The notes below the pieces were generated by a model, which saw nothing but the letters and a program-made list of their open reading frames with translations, had not been told where the DNA came from and searched no databases. The translations under genes were made by a program, and so were the position numbers. From the NCBI RefSeq assembly GCF_910592395.1, contig NC_088314.1:496001-560000 (forward strand): a stretch of DNA of 64,000 bases, given 5' to 3'. This document shows positions 37,373 through 48,400 of the stretch, one piece after another. This DNA is from Lineus longissimus (Eukaryota; Nemertea; Pilidiophora; Heteronemertea; Lineidae). Position 1 is the first letter of the stretch. Each line of letters starts with the position of its first letter.

Positions 37373-38485
37373 CTAGGTTTTAACCGTTGTCGTCACAACC
37401 ATTTCGTACGTGCTTTTATTGACAGCATTTTTTTCCTCAATGTCAGTACTTCCGGTCTCAAGACTACTTCCGGTGGTGAGTGTCCTTATCCGTGTCTCTT
37501 TCTCTCGTCTTGATCGTTTCGCTATCCTCCGCAGACTGTCCATGTAGATTTTATCTGGCCTCTTACATTGCAGTATCGAGCGGATTGCATCTTTGTAAAG
37601 TTGGTGACGTGCAGCATAAATCAACGGATTGGCTACACCGGAAATGAAAAACAATATTCTGAACATCCGGTGCCAGAACGAGGCTACGAGCTTTGCTTTC
37701 ATATCAACTACTCTGAGCACAGTAATCGGTAAACAACAGACGCAGAAGACGGCAGTTACCCAGAACATATTCTTTGTTACTTTTACTTTTGCTTTCCGGT
37801 TACGAATCTGGTTGGAAGTTGGTATAGATGTCGCTTTACCTGTTGCTTTCCGAAGATGGGTGTAAATCTCGATGTACGAGCGTAAGGCCAGTGTGAAACA
37901 CAGTACCAATGTGCACAGCTCCATTATAGAAATGGCTGGGGTAGAGGCTGGGTTGACGCAAATACGTTTTGATGGATAGTAATCAAATTCTAGCGGATGG
38001 AGAAAAAGTATGATGAGAACGACACCTATAGCCAGGACCCATGAACCAAGCACCATCGTGATGCTGTTGAACATTGTATAGCATCTGAGATAGCGCTGTC
38101 GCGACCGGACAACCAGAACGAACCGGTTATAAGCAATCAGCGGGAAGGAAAAGAGGGTCTGTAAGGTGCAGATGTGAATCACGGAAGACGCTATCCCACA
38201 GAATGGCCCGCTCTTGAAGTCCTTGTACAGTGCGCTGTAGGCGTAGAATGTGCACGGTACTGCGCATAACAGGAGGTCAGACAAACTCAGGCTGAAGATG
38301 AAGAGGTTGGTTGGTGATTGGAGGCGCTTGGAGAGTATGGTTGCCAGGATGATGAGGAAGTTGAGGATCAGGCCCGTGATGCAGATGATCAGAAGGAGAA
38401 TTATGGGAATAATGAACTGGAGTGACTCCGATATGGCGGCCGTGTCCATGGTCAGTTCATCCAAATGTCCAAATTCTGACGGCAT
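37373..38485 (-). CDS. Intronless rhodopsin-family (class A) G protein-coupled receptor
   Basis: A 370 aa open frame from ATG with seven hydrophobic segments and no introns. Visible landmarks are N42 in TM1 (GLILNF), D70 in TM2 (LSLSDLL), C96 before TM3 paired with C176 in loop 2, N-R-F at 120-122 in place of DRY, CCLP at 250-253 in TM6 and NPLIY at 286-290 in TM7. The C-tail is basic, then Ser/Thr-rich and ends in TTTVKT. It acts at the plasma membrane through G proteins; the ligand is unknown. The N-R-[FY] triplet and general look recall the moody/Tre1/GPR84 and melatonin-receptor-like group, but that placement is tentative. The antisense open frames are shadows. Confidence 0.85.
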   Translation of the reverse strand: MPSEFGHLDELTMDTAAISESLQFIIPIILLLIICITGLILNFLIILATILSKRLQSPTNLFIFSLSLSDLLLCAVPCTFYAYSALYKDFKSGPFCGIASSVIHICTLQTLFSFPLIAYNRFVLVVRSRQRYLRCYTMFNSITMVLGSWVLAIGVVLIILFLHPLEFDYYPSKRICVNPASTPAISIMELCTLVLCFTLALRSYIEIYTHLRKATGKATSIPTSNQIRNRKAKVKVTKNMFWVTAVFCVCCLPITVLRVVDMKAKLVASFWHRMFRILFFISGVANPLIYAARHQLYKDAIRSILQCKRPDKIYMDSLRRIAKRSRREKETRIRTLTTGSSLETGSTDIEEKNAVNKSTYEMVVTTTVKT

Positions 38486-39339
38486 CGTTGGAGATAATGT
38501 TGTTCCCAGTCTTAGAGATAGCTAAAATTCACTTGAAGGAATAGTCTGAGTTGGTCGTATTCAATGAAGGCAATGAGAGTATGTCCTGTTCACAATTTCA
38601 CCCAACCACAGGAACCTGACAAAAGTACACTTTCTTCCGTGATTTCGAATGCTATCCGTGTAAAGTCTGAAATATCCGTGATTTGTCCGAGTTTTTCCCC
38701 AAAACAGGAAAATCTAAAAAAACTATGTGCTCCAATTCACAGAAGAAAAAAGGGCCGCTAACTCCAGTCACTAGATTACATTGTCCAATTGATGTCAGAC
38801 AAAATATCTCAATACGGTCCTCATTTCCCGTGTTCCCTTGGTGAGCACCACTTTCGGCATCTCTTAACAGCTCCTGATCACAACCACCGTCTAGTATAGA
38901 TGTTGGTTTCGAGAGTATAATGCATCTCTACTGCCTCGTCATTGGTTAGTACGTTCCAGAGTACGAGGCCGGGCATTCTCAATCAGTAAAAAGCACTTGT
39001 CTATTTACACGACAAGTTACCGACTTATAATTTGTTTGCAGTATCAAATAATGAGAAAGCATAATCGTTTCATCAACTTTGCTCGGATGGGTAATTGGAT
39101 AAATAGCCCTATTGTTCGTCAGATAATGGAGGGTAATTTGAAAAATATATCATTTCTGCCTCATCATGAGTGAGAAATAACATAAAAGAAAGTCAGGTCA
39201 AAATGATTATCCATGTATCAGATTTGATCTTATTTGATTAAAAGTGAACTATTTAGCCGAACATCCGAAGCTGAACATGCATTGGCAAAACCTTCCAGAG
39301 AAAAGAACTGCATCTCTCTCTAAGGTCAAATGACACCTT
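38486..39339. other. Spacer between GPCR and mutarotase genes
   Basis: No exon-like or repeat structure recognised. It should include the GPCR upstream region and the mutarotase 3' UTR, both on the minus strand. Confidence 0.4.
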
Positions 39340-41986
39340 CTACGACTTGTCTATGGAGAACTTGTAATTCACATGATGTTCGTAAGTCGATCTTGGTCGG
39401 AGGACTGAATCCGGGAAAGTATCCTGAAAAAATCCGAAACGACAACGTGTAATGCGATTATATAGAGTTCATGTTTACACGTGTAACGTGTCATTGTTTA
39501 CTTACTTTTCATGCGTGACATGAAGAACGAACAAGTCATTTCCAAAGAGCGGGCTACATACGATTCACGAGGTCACTTTTCACCCTCACGCCGTGTTTTT
39601 AAACCTGAGTCAGTTGACTCGTGACGAGTGAAACATGACAAGCGTAACTCCTGACTTACTGCATGTAATGTACATGCATACTCTGAGACATATACATAAT
39701 AGGAAAATGGTTCAGAACTATAACTGGAAGGTTGCCGAGGCGTATGCCTAATCACAAGTTGGAAATGGTCTCGCTAGTGCCTTGAGCTTGGAGAGAATTA
39801 GTTCATTCGGCACAAGCAACCATCAGCTACAGAAGCTGCAAACTACTAGCAGTTAACGTAACTAACCTTGTGATTAATGGCGTCAGGGTAGTTCTGCGTC
39901 TCCAGGCAGAATGCCCCATGTTTCTGATAGGTTACACCTCCCTTCCCCACAGTCCCTTGAAGAAAGTTTCCCGTGTATAGCTGAACCGCTGGCTGGTTTG
40001 TCCACACCTCAAGCACTCGACCGGATTTCGGCTCCACAACTCTGAAGATAGTAACAAAGACATTTTGTGTAGATTTGTATCAGATTCTTCCAGAAAGAGT
40101 GATATTGTGTATGATGCAGACTGCAGCCATGTGTCTGCCTACTTGTTACGGCTTCGGTCGTTTATAGGTTGGAATGGCTGACCGAGCAGTAGGTTCAGAA
40201 AGCCAGTCTTGCCTTCCCACAGACTGACGTAAACTCTCGTCTACGTAGGATCCCTCACCTGGCAGTGAATCGTCGGCCAGTCGTCCCCTCCAGGCAGAAG
40301 TTGGTATCAAACCCATCGCCCACCACGGGTAGTTTGCTAAGGACATCGCCAAGCCGTGTGGGTTTCAAGAGATCGAAGGGAGTCCCTACGACACTCTTGA
40401 TTTCACCAGTTGGTTTTAGCTCTTTGTCTGCGGGCAAGTACTTGGGCCCCTTGACCATCGCAATATGGTCGTAGACGGCACCCGAAGCCTGTGGAAAGAA
40501 ATATTCAAGTTGAAATATCGTCTGTTGCTGTTGCTGTTGAATGCTGTTGAATGCTGTCGAACGCGGAAACTGACGCTTCTCCTTCATCCCACTTTACAAG
40601 TTGGTTTGACAACTCGTTGTAGTGCCACCTGGGTACTCATCGTGGTTATTGCTGGAGAACACTGGCCTATGGAATTTATCCGATATATAGGTGTATTTTT
40701 AAAATGGTTAGCCATCTTCTCTTACAGGAATTACGCACTTGACAGCGGCCCACAAAGTGGTTGAGAAAATCAATCCACTTGCCTGCCCTGCTAAATTGAA
40801 ATAGGCATGGTTGGCCATGTTTATGGGCGTAGCTTTCGTAGTCGTGGCGTTCATATTGATGATAAGTTCATTCTGATTGGTGAGTTCATACGTGACGTAG
40901 ACGGTGAGGTCACCAGGATAACCCTCGTCCCCATCCGGACTGAAAAGCTTCAGGATAAGTTTGTTGCCTTGTTGAGAGCTCTCCCATATCCTCTGAAACG
41001 AGATTAAGAAGCGATGTGATTGGCACAAATTAAAAGGACCAAGAAAAATGAATGTCCACTCCGATGTAGCGGTCCTGTTCACACTTGAGTTTTGCCTACT
41101 TCAGTGCAGATGTCTGCACATTGACGTACATTCACATTCTATCACAGCTCTGGATGATGTTCTGGTCTCCAAATACTCTCGGTACACAACGCCAGCTCAC
41201 CTTATCAAAAGCTTTGATTCCTCCGTGTAAGCTGTTGCCCTCATTGTTGATTGGTACGGTATAGTTAACGCCATCTAATTCGAATCGGCCATTTGCAATC
41301 CTGTTGACCACCCGTCCAATGATGGCACCGAAGTACGGGACATTGGCGTCATAACCTAGAAGGCAAGGAACCGTGTTATGTGTTGGGAGCCGAATTTAAA
41401 CATCAAGCAACACTGGATATGAGCCATCTACTATGAGGGGACTACCTCAACAGAGTTACTGAGGTTTTGCCCTGAGCAAAGCCGCTTTCCCTACCTTTTT
41501 GATCATCATATCCCAAGCAGACGTCCTCAATCTTCCCGTCTTTATCGGGGACCTTTATCTCCGTGATGATGGCACCATACGTGATGACGGAGTAGCTCAT
41601 GCCATTCTCGTTGGAGAAGGTAAACCTGTGTAAGGGGAAAGTTGCCATATAAGCCAGAGACTTGGCGATGATGAAAGGAAGACGTTTACTGCTATGACCT
41701 CCTCAAGTCATGAGATGATGTTGGTTGCTACATTTCTTTTCCTGTTTTCTGGTCCAGGGACTGCCCCATAGATGGTGACATTCGTACAGAGGTCTGTATT
41801 CTTTATGAACCAGAGAGACACTTACTTGTCAACCTTCTTCCCATCCTCTGGTCCAGGGAATGCCCCATAGATGGTGACATTCGTACAGAGGTCTGCATTC
41901 TTTATGAACCAGAGAGACACTTACTTGTCAACCTTCTTCCCATCCTTTGTTTCACCGAATGATGACTTTGTCAGAGTAACACCAGC
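39340..41986 (-). CDS. GALM: Galactose mutarotase (aldose 1-epimerase), catalytic domain exons
   Basis: Seven exons join in frame: 41986-41925, 41625-41495, 41355-41201, 40992-40783, 40488-40259, 40041-39867 and 39423-39340, giving 348 aa of mutarotase domain, against about 342 in human GALM. The enzyme interconverts alpha and beta anomers of galactose and glucose, feeding the Leloir pathway. Counting from the first residue of 41986, the catalytic and binding residues are present: H108 in NSLHGG, H178 in [13 protein letters not shown]247 in GFDTNFCL and E310 in [13 protein letters not shown]. The first exon starts in phase 0 without its own Met, so an upstream exon must supply the start. The intron after 40783 has a GC donor (CAG|gcaagt), which the family alignment requires. 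Confidence 0.93.
39454..39654. mobile_element. MITE-like family 1, copy with degraded right end
   Basis: Begins GCGATTATATAGAGTTCATG and carries the family core (CATTTCCAAAGAGCGGGCTA). The right terminal inverted repeat is not clear. It lies in the intron between the last two mutarotase exons? No: it lies between 39423 and 39867, that is, inside that intron. Confidence 0.65.
41749..41947. repeat. 99-bp tandem duplication over a mutarotase splice donor
   Basis: Two nearly identical 99-bp units (about 41749-41847 and 41848-41946) share GGTCCAGGGA, ATGGTGACATTCGTACAGAG and ACTTACTTGTCAACCTTCTT. Each holds the last 20 or so exon bases and the donor of the exon 41986-41925. Only the copy joined to the real exon has an acceptor. 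Confidence 0.85.
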
Positions 41987-43062
41987 CTGAAAGTGCGAAG
42001 TATAAGTAAAGAAATTGAAATGTACAGGTGGTGTTAGCTTTCCATTCCTTCGTATTATATCGGCGCTAGTTATTCAAGCGACAACAAATATAATCCTACT
42101 TTTCAAGTGATTTTGGCCCCTTTCCGCTTCAACCACAGGTTTTCACCAGCCGAGCCAACTTTCTTGAAAGATAGAATTTCGGTTCCACCTTGGTTAGGAT
42201 GGAAAATCGGCATACCCCTTACCATGTTGCCCTTGTCTGTCAGTATAGGCTATGTATAGAGACACTAGATGATACAAGTCTTGAAGTAGGCTTTCCAGAA
42301 AATGATCGATCTTATACAAACACACACATGTGCCTTGATAAACCGACAGTTTTATTATACGCCAGTCTTGATATCAAGCATAGGCCTAACCTAGAATCAA
42401 ACGACTGTCTAATGATATTTCGTATTGGTAACAATGACCTAATTATGAGGACAAGTTCCAATGAAAAGTGATATGTCTTTGTTTTAAGGGGCGTGTATTA
42501 CAAGGAAGATCGCAGAACTACCGCCAATGTAGATGGCAGCACTACAATTTCTCAGGCGGAGGTGCGGCCGCCATGACAGTCACGATAGCTCCTGCGCAGC
42601 GTTTGAATGAAATATAACTTTGATTAGCCGCAGGCTTGAAGACACTGTCTGTCAAGACACAAGAGAGCACTCTGCCCGTTCATCCATCCAAGACAATACA
42701 TGTACCAAACAATAAAATACTACTAATCAACCTAATGAGCCTCGACACTTGAAAATGAGGTGGCGGAGGAGGGAGTAACGCGTGGTAAAATGGTTGAGGA
42801 CCTGTGTAGAAGGAGAAAATGTCCCCTAGGAAAAAGTGTCCTGGCCTTGTATTCTGACGTATCCTTGGTTGGTCGAACCTTCAAGCCTCAGGCACTTCGA
42901 ACTTCAACACCAGTTTGAAGCCGAACTTGAGATGTCGACGTGTCTTTTCTCCTGATACTCCTTCTTCGAACAGGTGCCGGGTTCCATAGCGTGATGAGCA
43001 GAGAGAACTTGCTTGTCCTGAAAGACTCGATGATTAAGACTCCTCCCCTCATGCACACTTAC

Positions 43063-43293
43063 CCTCAATGGAACACAATCATGCGTCGGTGAATGTGTGA
43101 AAATGAAAATGAGTAAAATCACGAGAAAGAGAACGACAAAGACAAGAAGCAGAATGGTGACGATCACTAGCGGGCGCCTGTTAGCGCCATATTTGTGTAT
43201 GTGTGCGGGGTCCGCCTGAGAACCCGCCTGATGATTCGGTGCTTCTCTCTCCTCCACGGCCATCGTTCCGTTTTCCCCCGTCGTATAAAGCAT
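43063..43293 (-). CDS. First exon encoding a signal anchor, probably of the membrane-bound mutarotase
   Basis: ATG at 43293 with an in-frame TAA directly before it, so this is a true start exon. It encodes 77 aa: a hydrophilic N-terminal part, HKYGANRR, a 24-residue hydrophobic segment (VIVTILLLVFVVLFLVILLIFIF), then a short tail with DCVPLR and a good donor (AGG|gtaagt) in phase 0. Basic residues before the segment predict an N-in type II anchor. No other acceptor downstream fits better than the phase 0 mutarotase exon at 41986. Link to the mutarotase is inferred. Without splicing the frame runs to 42904. Confidence 0.6.
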
Positions 43294-43547
43294 TTACTGT
43301 CTTACTTTTTAAATCGATTGACTTGAAACATTCAGAAGTGGATGTCCCAAAACCAGGCCACCGCTATTGACACAGCCAATAGTGCCATTGACTGGTTGAT
43401 TATGAAACATCACGGTACATGTCCTGAAATTTAGGTCAGTTTAAGGTCAGGAAGCTGATTTGTATGACACATTCGAGTCATTTCTCTGCCGATGGCCCCC
43501 GCAGACTGGAACTAACACCTTTAGAGGTGTGTCAGATGATTTCTTAC

Positions 43548-43733
43548 CTGGGATTGCGCACAATCTCTCCGTGATGTCTCGCCAACTATGAACAAGATCA
43601 AAAACAAGATGAAGAGGCAGAATAACAGTAAACACAAGATGGAAAGGATCAGCAGATTACGGCTAGCGTTCGCGCTGAACCCCGTCGTCTTGCCTTCCTT
43701 GGCTTGGACCTCGAGGCTAGCACCTCCCTTCAT
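43548..43733 (-). CDS. Second anchor-encoding exon, probably an alternative start of the mutarotase
   Basis: The first in-frame ATG is at 43733; the frame stays open upstream to about 43756, where an acceptor-like tattctgaacag lies, so more N-terminal sequence is possible. It encodes a polar stretch, a hydrophobic segment (LLILSILCLLLFCLFILFLI and on), then SRRDCAQSQ and a donor (CAG|gtaaga) in phase 0. It has the same plan as the exon at 43293: short cytosolic part, anchor, a D-C pair, phase 0 end. The two look like alternative or duplicated start exons feeding the same mutarotase exon. A separate small gene is possible. Confidence 0.5.
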
Positions 43734-43756
43734 TTCCTGCTCCTTGTCTGCCACTT

Positions 43757-45481
43757 CTGTTCAGAATATCACCTCCTAGGGTCACGGCAAGTCGTCCTCA
43801 TTTTGTCTTATAAAGCCTACACGGCTCATTTTGGATTCTACTGCATAAATTATTCTGAGGAATTCACCGAACAAACCCAAGTACATATAGGCAATTCAAA
43901 ATACGTATGGAGATGATTGATGTATTCGGCTGCTAGTGATAATAATCGCTATTCACCTTGAATTGAGATTCATATTTGTGTAATAGATTGGTAACTAGTG
44001 TAGAGTCACTATGCTTAACGCAAGGCTTGTCAAAGTAACAAGCTTTAAAATTCAATTTTTGAAACGACGTTTCTGTCAACCATAACATTTGGTCTAACAC
44101 ACAGTCATGGGTATCACCAGTTTGCTTTTGTTCAACTGAGTATCGGAAGAAGGTTTTACCTCACGTACCTTTTAGTCTACTGTTACATGGTAGCAGAGCG
44201 TAGTCAAACGACGCTCGTTAGCTATGTGACTACGATGTACTTTCATTTCCTCGACTGACTGAAGGTTGATACAGCAAGACATGAGGCAAACTTCATACAT
44301 TTTACAATCAACATATAGCATTTTGTAACTTTGTTATTTGGGGAAATTTCGGAGATGGGTGTACGCAGAGATTTCAATTACAAAAGGAATTGGGTCATTG
44401 ACGAAAATGAATTGATCGTGGAATAATATTTGAATTGAAAACCGATCAGGTCGTGGCCTACATACAGAATAAACATCATGATATTTTACGAGGTTGCTGC
44501 CGTATTTTGATTCTTGCTATGACCGGTAGGTTACCAACATGTGACACCTCCTGGTTACTTCAACCTCTGTCAGAGAGCGCTGCGGTCGAACGTCGGCGAT
44601 GTTCAAGTGGCCCACAAGCGCCAACCGTGGGGCCGAGTGGTACAAGAGAATATGCTACCATGTTGAAAACAGCGCCCACTACGCCCACAGCTATATTCCA
44701 AGTATCAACCCTTGTCGCTGTAACATGTATTTTCAAAATAGTCATCTGCTGTTGGCCTTTGCGGGTAGCTACGAATGTCACATCGAGATCTGGCCCGAAG
44801 ATGTAAGGCAACCTCTTCCAGCCACTACGCTTTGGGTGCATGCACGAGAAAATCAACTGATCCTGGTATATTCTGGCTCCTATTATCTGACCTTCACCAC
44901 TGGTTCATGGAAAGACAGAATTACAGCAGAAACAAGTAATTACAGTAAATGGCTGGCTGAGAGCATACGAACGTACGGCAGTGGGAATGACTAACGTCTA
45001 AACGCAGGGAGACGCATAGCAGCCGCAATATGGAGACTAGAGAAAACTAAGAAAGGTGATATCACAGAGCAGTGAATAGTGATCACCGTCAAATCTCTCC
45101 GATTGATACAGAGCAGCATATAGCGCTCCAATAACCCATCTCCCCTCCTTCACCTGAACTCTCGGACTTACGCAACCTGCTTCTCAACAGCCGACTCTCT
45201 TTTCAGCTATGATAGATGGTACTGTTATACTCACAAAGCCACCGACGCCGTGTCAAAACGACTTCATAACATTGTCGCGGCGTCCAATCAAACACAGGCA
45301 ACCTCGTATGCTAATCTCCTATTCATATTCCAATTTTGCGACACCTTTGGACGAGCTTTAGAGAAATCACAGTCCCAGAGTCATTTTGTGAATGAAATAA
45401 GGAGGTGTTCCGATGCATCGAAACGGGCTGTTAACTTTTTTGGGACTATTCTCCGTATCATGTAGGATTTAACCTGAATCA
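43757..45481. other. Spacer between the mutarotase and Wnt16 genes (divergent arrangement)
   Basis: Open frames on both strands near 44560-44994 do not resemble proteins and lack exon borders. The two genes point away from each other, so both promoters should lie here. No clear TATA box was picked out. Confidence 0.35.
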
Positions 45482-48400
45482 ATGAGGGGAGAAGCAGAGA
45501 TGAGGAGACGACTGTTTGGGATTACTATCATCATGTTGGCTTTGGTTCACACCAGTCTCGAGACTTGGATGTAAGTATTGAAACCTTCCACACCCAGGCA
45601 TGCTTCTCCTCGGGAGCGGTCGATAGAGCAGCGGCACATGGAGGTCCATGGTCCATCGGAAACAAATGGTCACCAAAGTAAAACAAAGTGGAATCGTTAT
45701 CTTACAATTTTGTCCCCAAATAATGCACTTTTTGCTTTCCAGTATTTTTTTCACAGGGGCACCGGTGATCAAATTTCCGGGTACATTTTAATTAGGGCAC
45801 ACATAACGCGACGTGCTGATATTGGCCGATCTCTTGAACTATCGGTGTCAGATGTCTGTCAAATCAGAAATATTGCTCAAAATATATCATTCAATGTCCG
45901 GCAGTGAGAACTATGACTGTGATGGGTATATTCGAATCGCCTCATTGCTTAGTCTTTGAAGGTGACTGTATTAGAGTCAAGGCTTCAAATGGTCAGGGGC
46001 AGCAGCGTACTTCGCGAGATATATCTGATAGATTATCTGCGATATTTCTCTAAGTTCCAAGGTTTCATTGAGTGGATTAAGATCAAGTATCATTTCGTCC
46101 TGAATTTGAACAGTATACTCTAGACGCTATATTTCAACTTTTATCGCTGGGTAGAATGACATTTTTCATGTATGCGTTGGATTTCGAAATGTAGCGGTCA
46201 GGGTGCCTTTCAGGTTCTTGAGCTGCAACATCTTCTACAACACAGAATCGGCTCACTGGTTCTTACCACTAAGTCAATGTACGCAACGTTACATGCTTGA
46301 TAAGCTTGATAAGCCTTCGAGTGAACGGAGATATCAACACTATCATACTTTCTAAATAAACGGGATAAAATATACTTAGAATTCTGTAAGCACTTACAAC
46401 AGCCGAAACTTTCCAATTGAATATATAACATGGGTGATATGGCAGAAGTACAGCCGAGCATTCAGTTGTAAAAGATGTAAAAGGCAAGAGCTCTTGATAT
46501 TAGAAATAGCATAATTGGACATATCGCTGATGTTACTATAGGTCATGTTAGCAGGTTGTTGAATTGACCGCACCAAACCTGCAACCTGTGAAACACATGA
46601 TGGTGAGTTTCCAATACAATTCAATCAAAGCGTCAAACAAACAGCACATACCATCTTGGTCGTGAGAAATGAAGTACAGGTTATTTCAATACAATGATTC
46701 GGTCAAAGTCTCTATATAGTGTAGATGGTATTTTTTCCATCTTTCAACCATGGAACTCTTTGCATTTGTGAAGACTAAACAACGGTTAACTGAATTCAGC
46801 TGTTTGCTCCGTTCGCCTAGAGGGCCGTTTACACGGTACCAAACCAGACAAGACCAGATCACGTTGTCCGCGTTTACACGGCAGACAAATCTAGATCCGG
46901 ATCGGCCAAGATCGCTCTAGTCCTGTGTGACGGCTCTAAGGGCATCCGACGTCGGCAACATCGCAGACGGATGCGGTTGTAGGAAGGTAGCTCGGTAGCT
47001 TATCCTTGTCAAGAATTGCAGCTATTGACAAAATACCGTTCGAAACATAATCATCGTACTGTTGACCCTGTTTGACATCATGGGAACAAGCTTGTTGTCA
47101 GTAAAAGTGTGGCGGATTCTCGAGTTTTCATTGCTTGACGTGTTTCCTTAGTACATGTATTTGTATCTTGTAACTTTGAAAGGTCTCAACATGTGACAAT
47201 TCGCATGTACATGTATTTCACTTTGATGTCTGCCACAGACTTAGTAAAAGCCAATCAGATAATACTATAATTGCAGTAACAGCTGGTTAAAACTTTTGAT
47301 AAAGCCCTCGATAAGAAAACTTGTAAGACAGTGTTTCCTTTCGTAAGAATACAAATTAAGACTTTAAACAAGCGAATTGGGGAGAGAGAGAAGGTTCAGT
47401 CGGTGTGTGGGAGTGGTAAGTTGGCCTTTAAAAATGTTACCTAAAGATGATGTAACTTCTCCAGTTGGAATAGTGGAACATTGAATATCAGTGTCAACAT
47501 GAAAATGACCTGCCTATTGTGCAAACTTTGTGTGAAATTGACAATGCCGATATGAAAAATGCAAACGTCTGAGCCAATACTACACAAGCAGAAATTTCCC
47601 TCAACGAATCTATGATATACCATGGTAGAACTAATGATGATGATTATCACAAAGTATGTTTTACGTTGACTTATGGTAGATTTTAGGATGATTCGTCACA
47701 GTCATAGGTCTTTACCTATGTAGAAGAGCCAGCCTTGATAGGAATTGCGCTCACAAGATCGTACAAACTTTTCAGACAGGATATGAACCAAGCCCACGAA
47801 AGTCGAAGTGTGTGAACGATGAACAACCATCTCCCGCACCACCCATACAACATCTTCACCAGAATGTAACATTGTGTTTGAAATCTTGACATCATGAAGG
47901 AGGCGACCTTTGAAACATATAAGTATTTGTGTTTAAAGGAGAGCCGCCCGAGAGTAACTTATACTGGGTCAATGATGTGCGAGGGCACCTGATGTGAATT
48001 TTAATTAACACGGCAGCTCGTTCAGGAAGGGAAAGTTAATAAAAATCCGCTTGAGAATATTTGAAACCACTTGATATTATGAATACACTGCAATAACTTA
48101 TATTCTCTCAGATATTTGGTACCATGCACCAGTCCATAGGACTAGCATCTGTACAGAAGAATCTGACTTCAAATACCCATATGTATATAATATAGATGGA
48201 GGGTCCTTGGACCCTGTCGACCTCGGTGGACTGCATTTTCTACCCGGGTTTTGCATCAGAATTTGCCTTCTGCAAGACTGGTTGCCAATCAACGCTAAGG
48301 AAGCCAGTCCTCACAGGCAGCCTGATTTCAAAGAACGCAACACATTGTTATGTTTTACATCGAGAAGCGGTGAAGGATGACCAATTCGGCCGGAGTTATA

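Noticed and set aside
38250-38525. Plus-strand open frame
   Set aside because: Antisense shadow of the GPCR coding sequence.
44560-44994. Overlapping open frames on both strands upstream of Wnt16
   Set aside because: Neither has recognisable motifs or exon borders; overlap on both strands suggests base composition.
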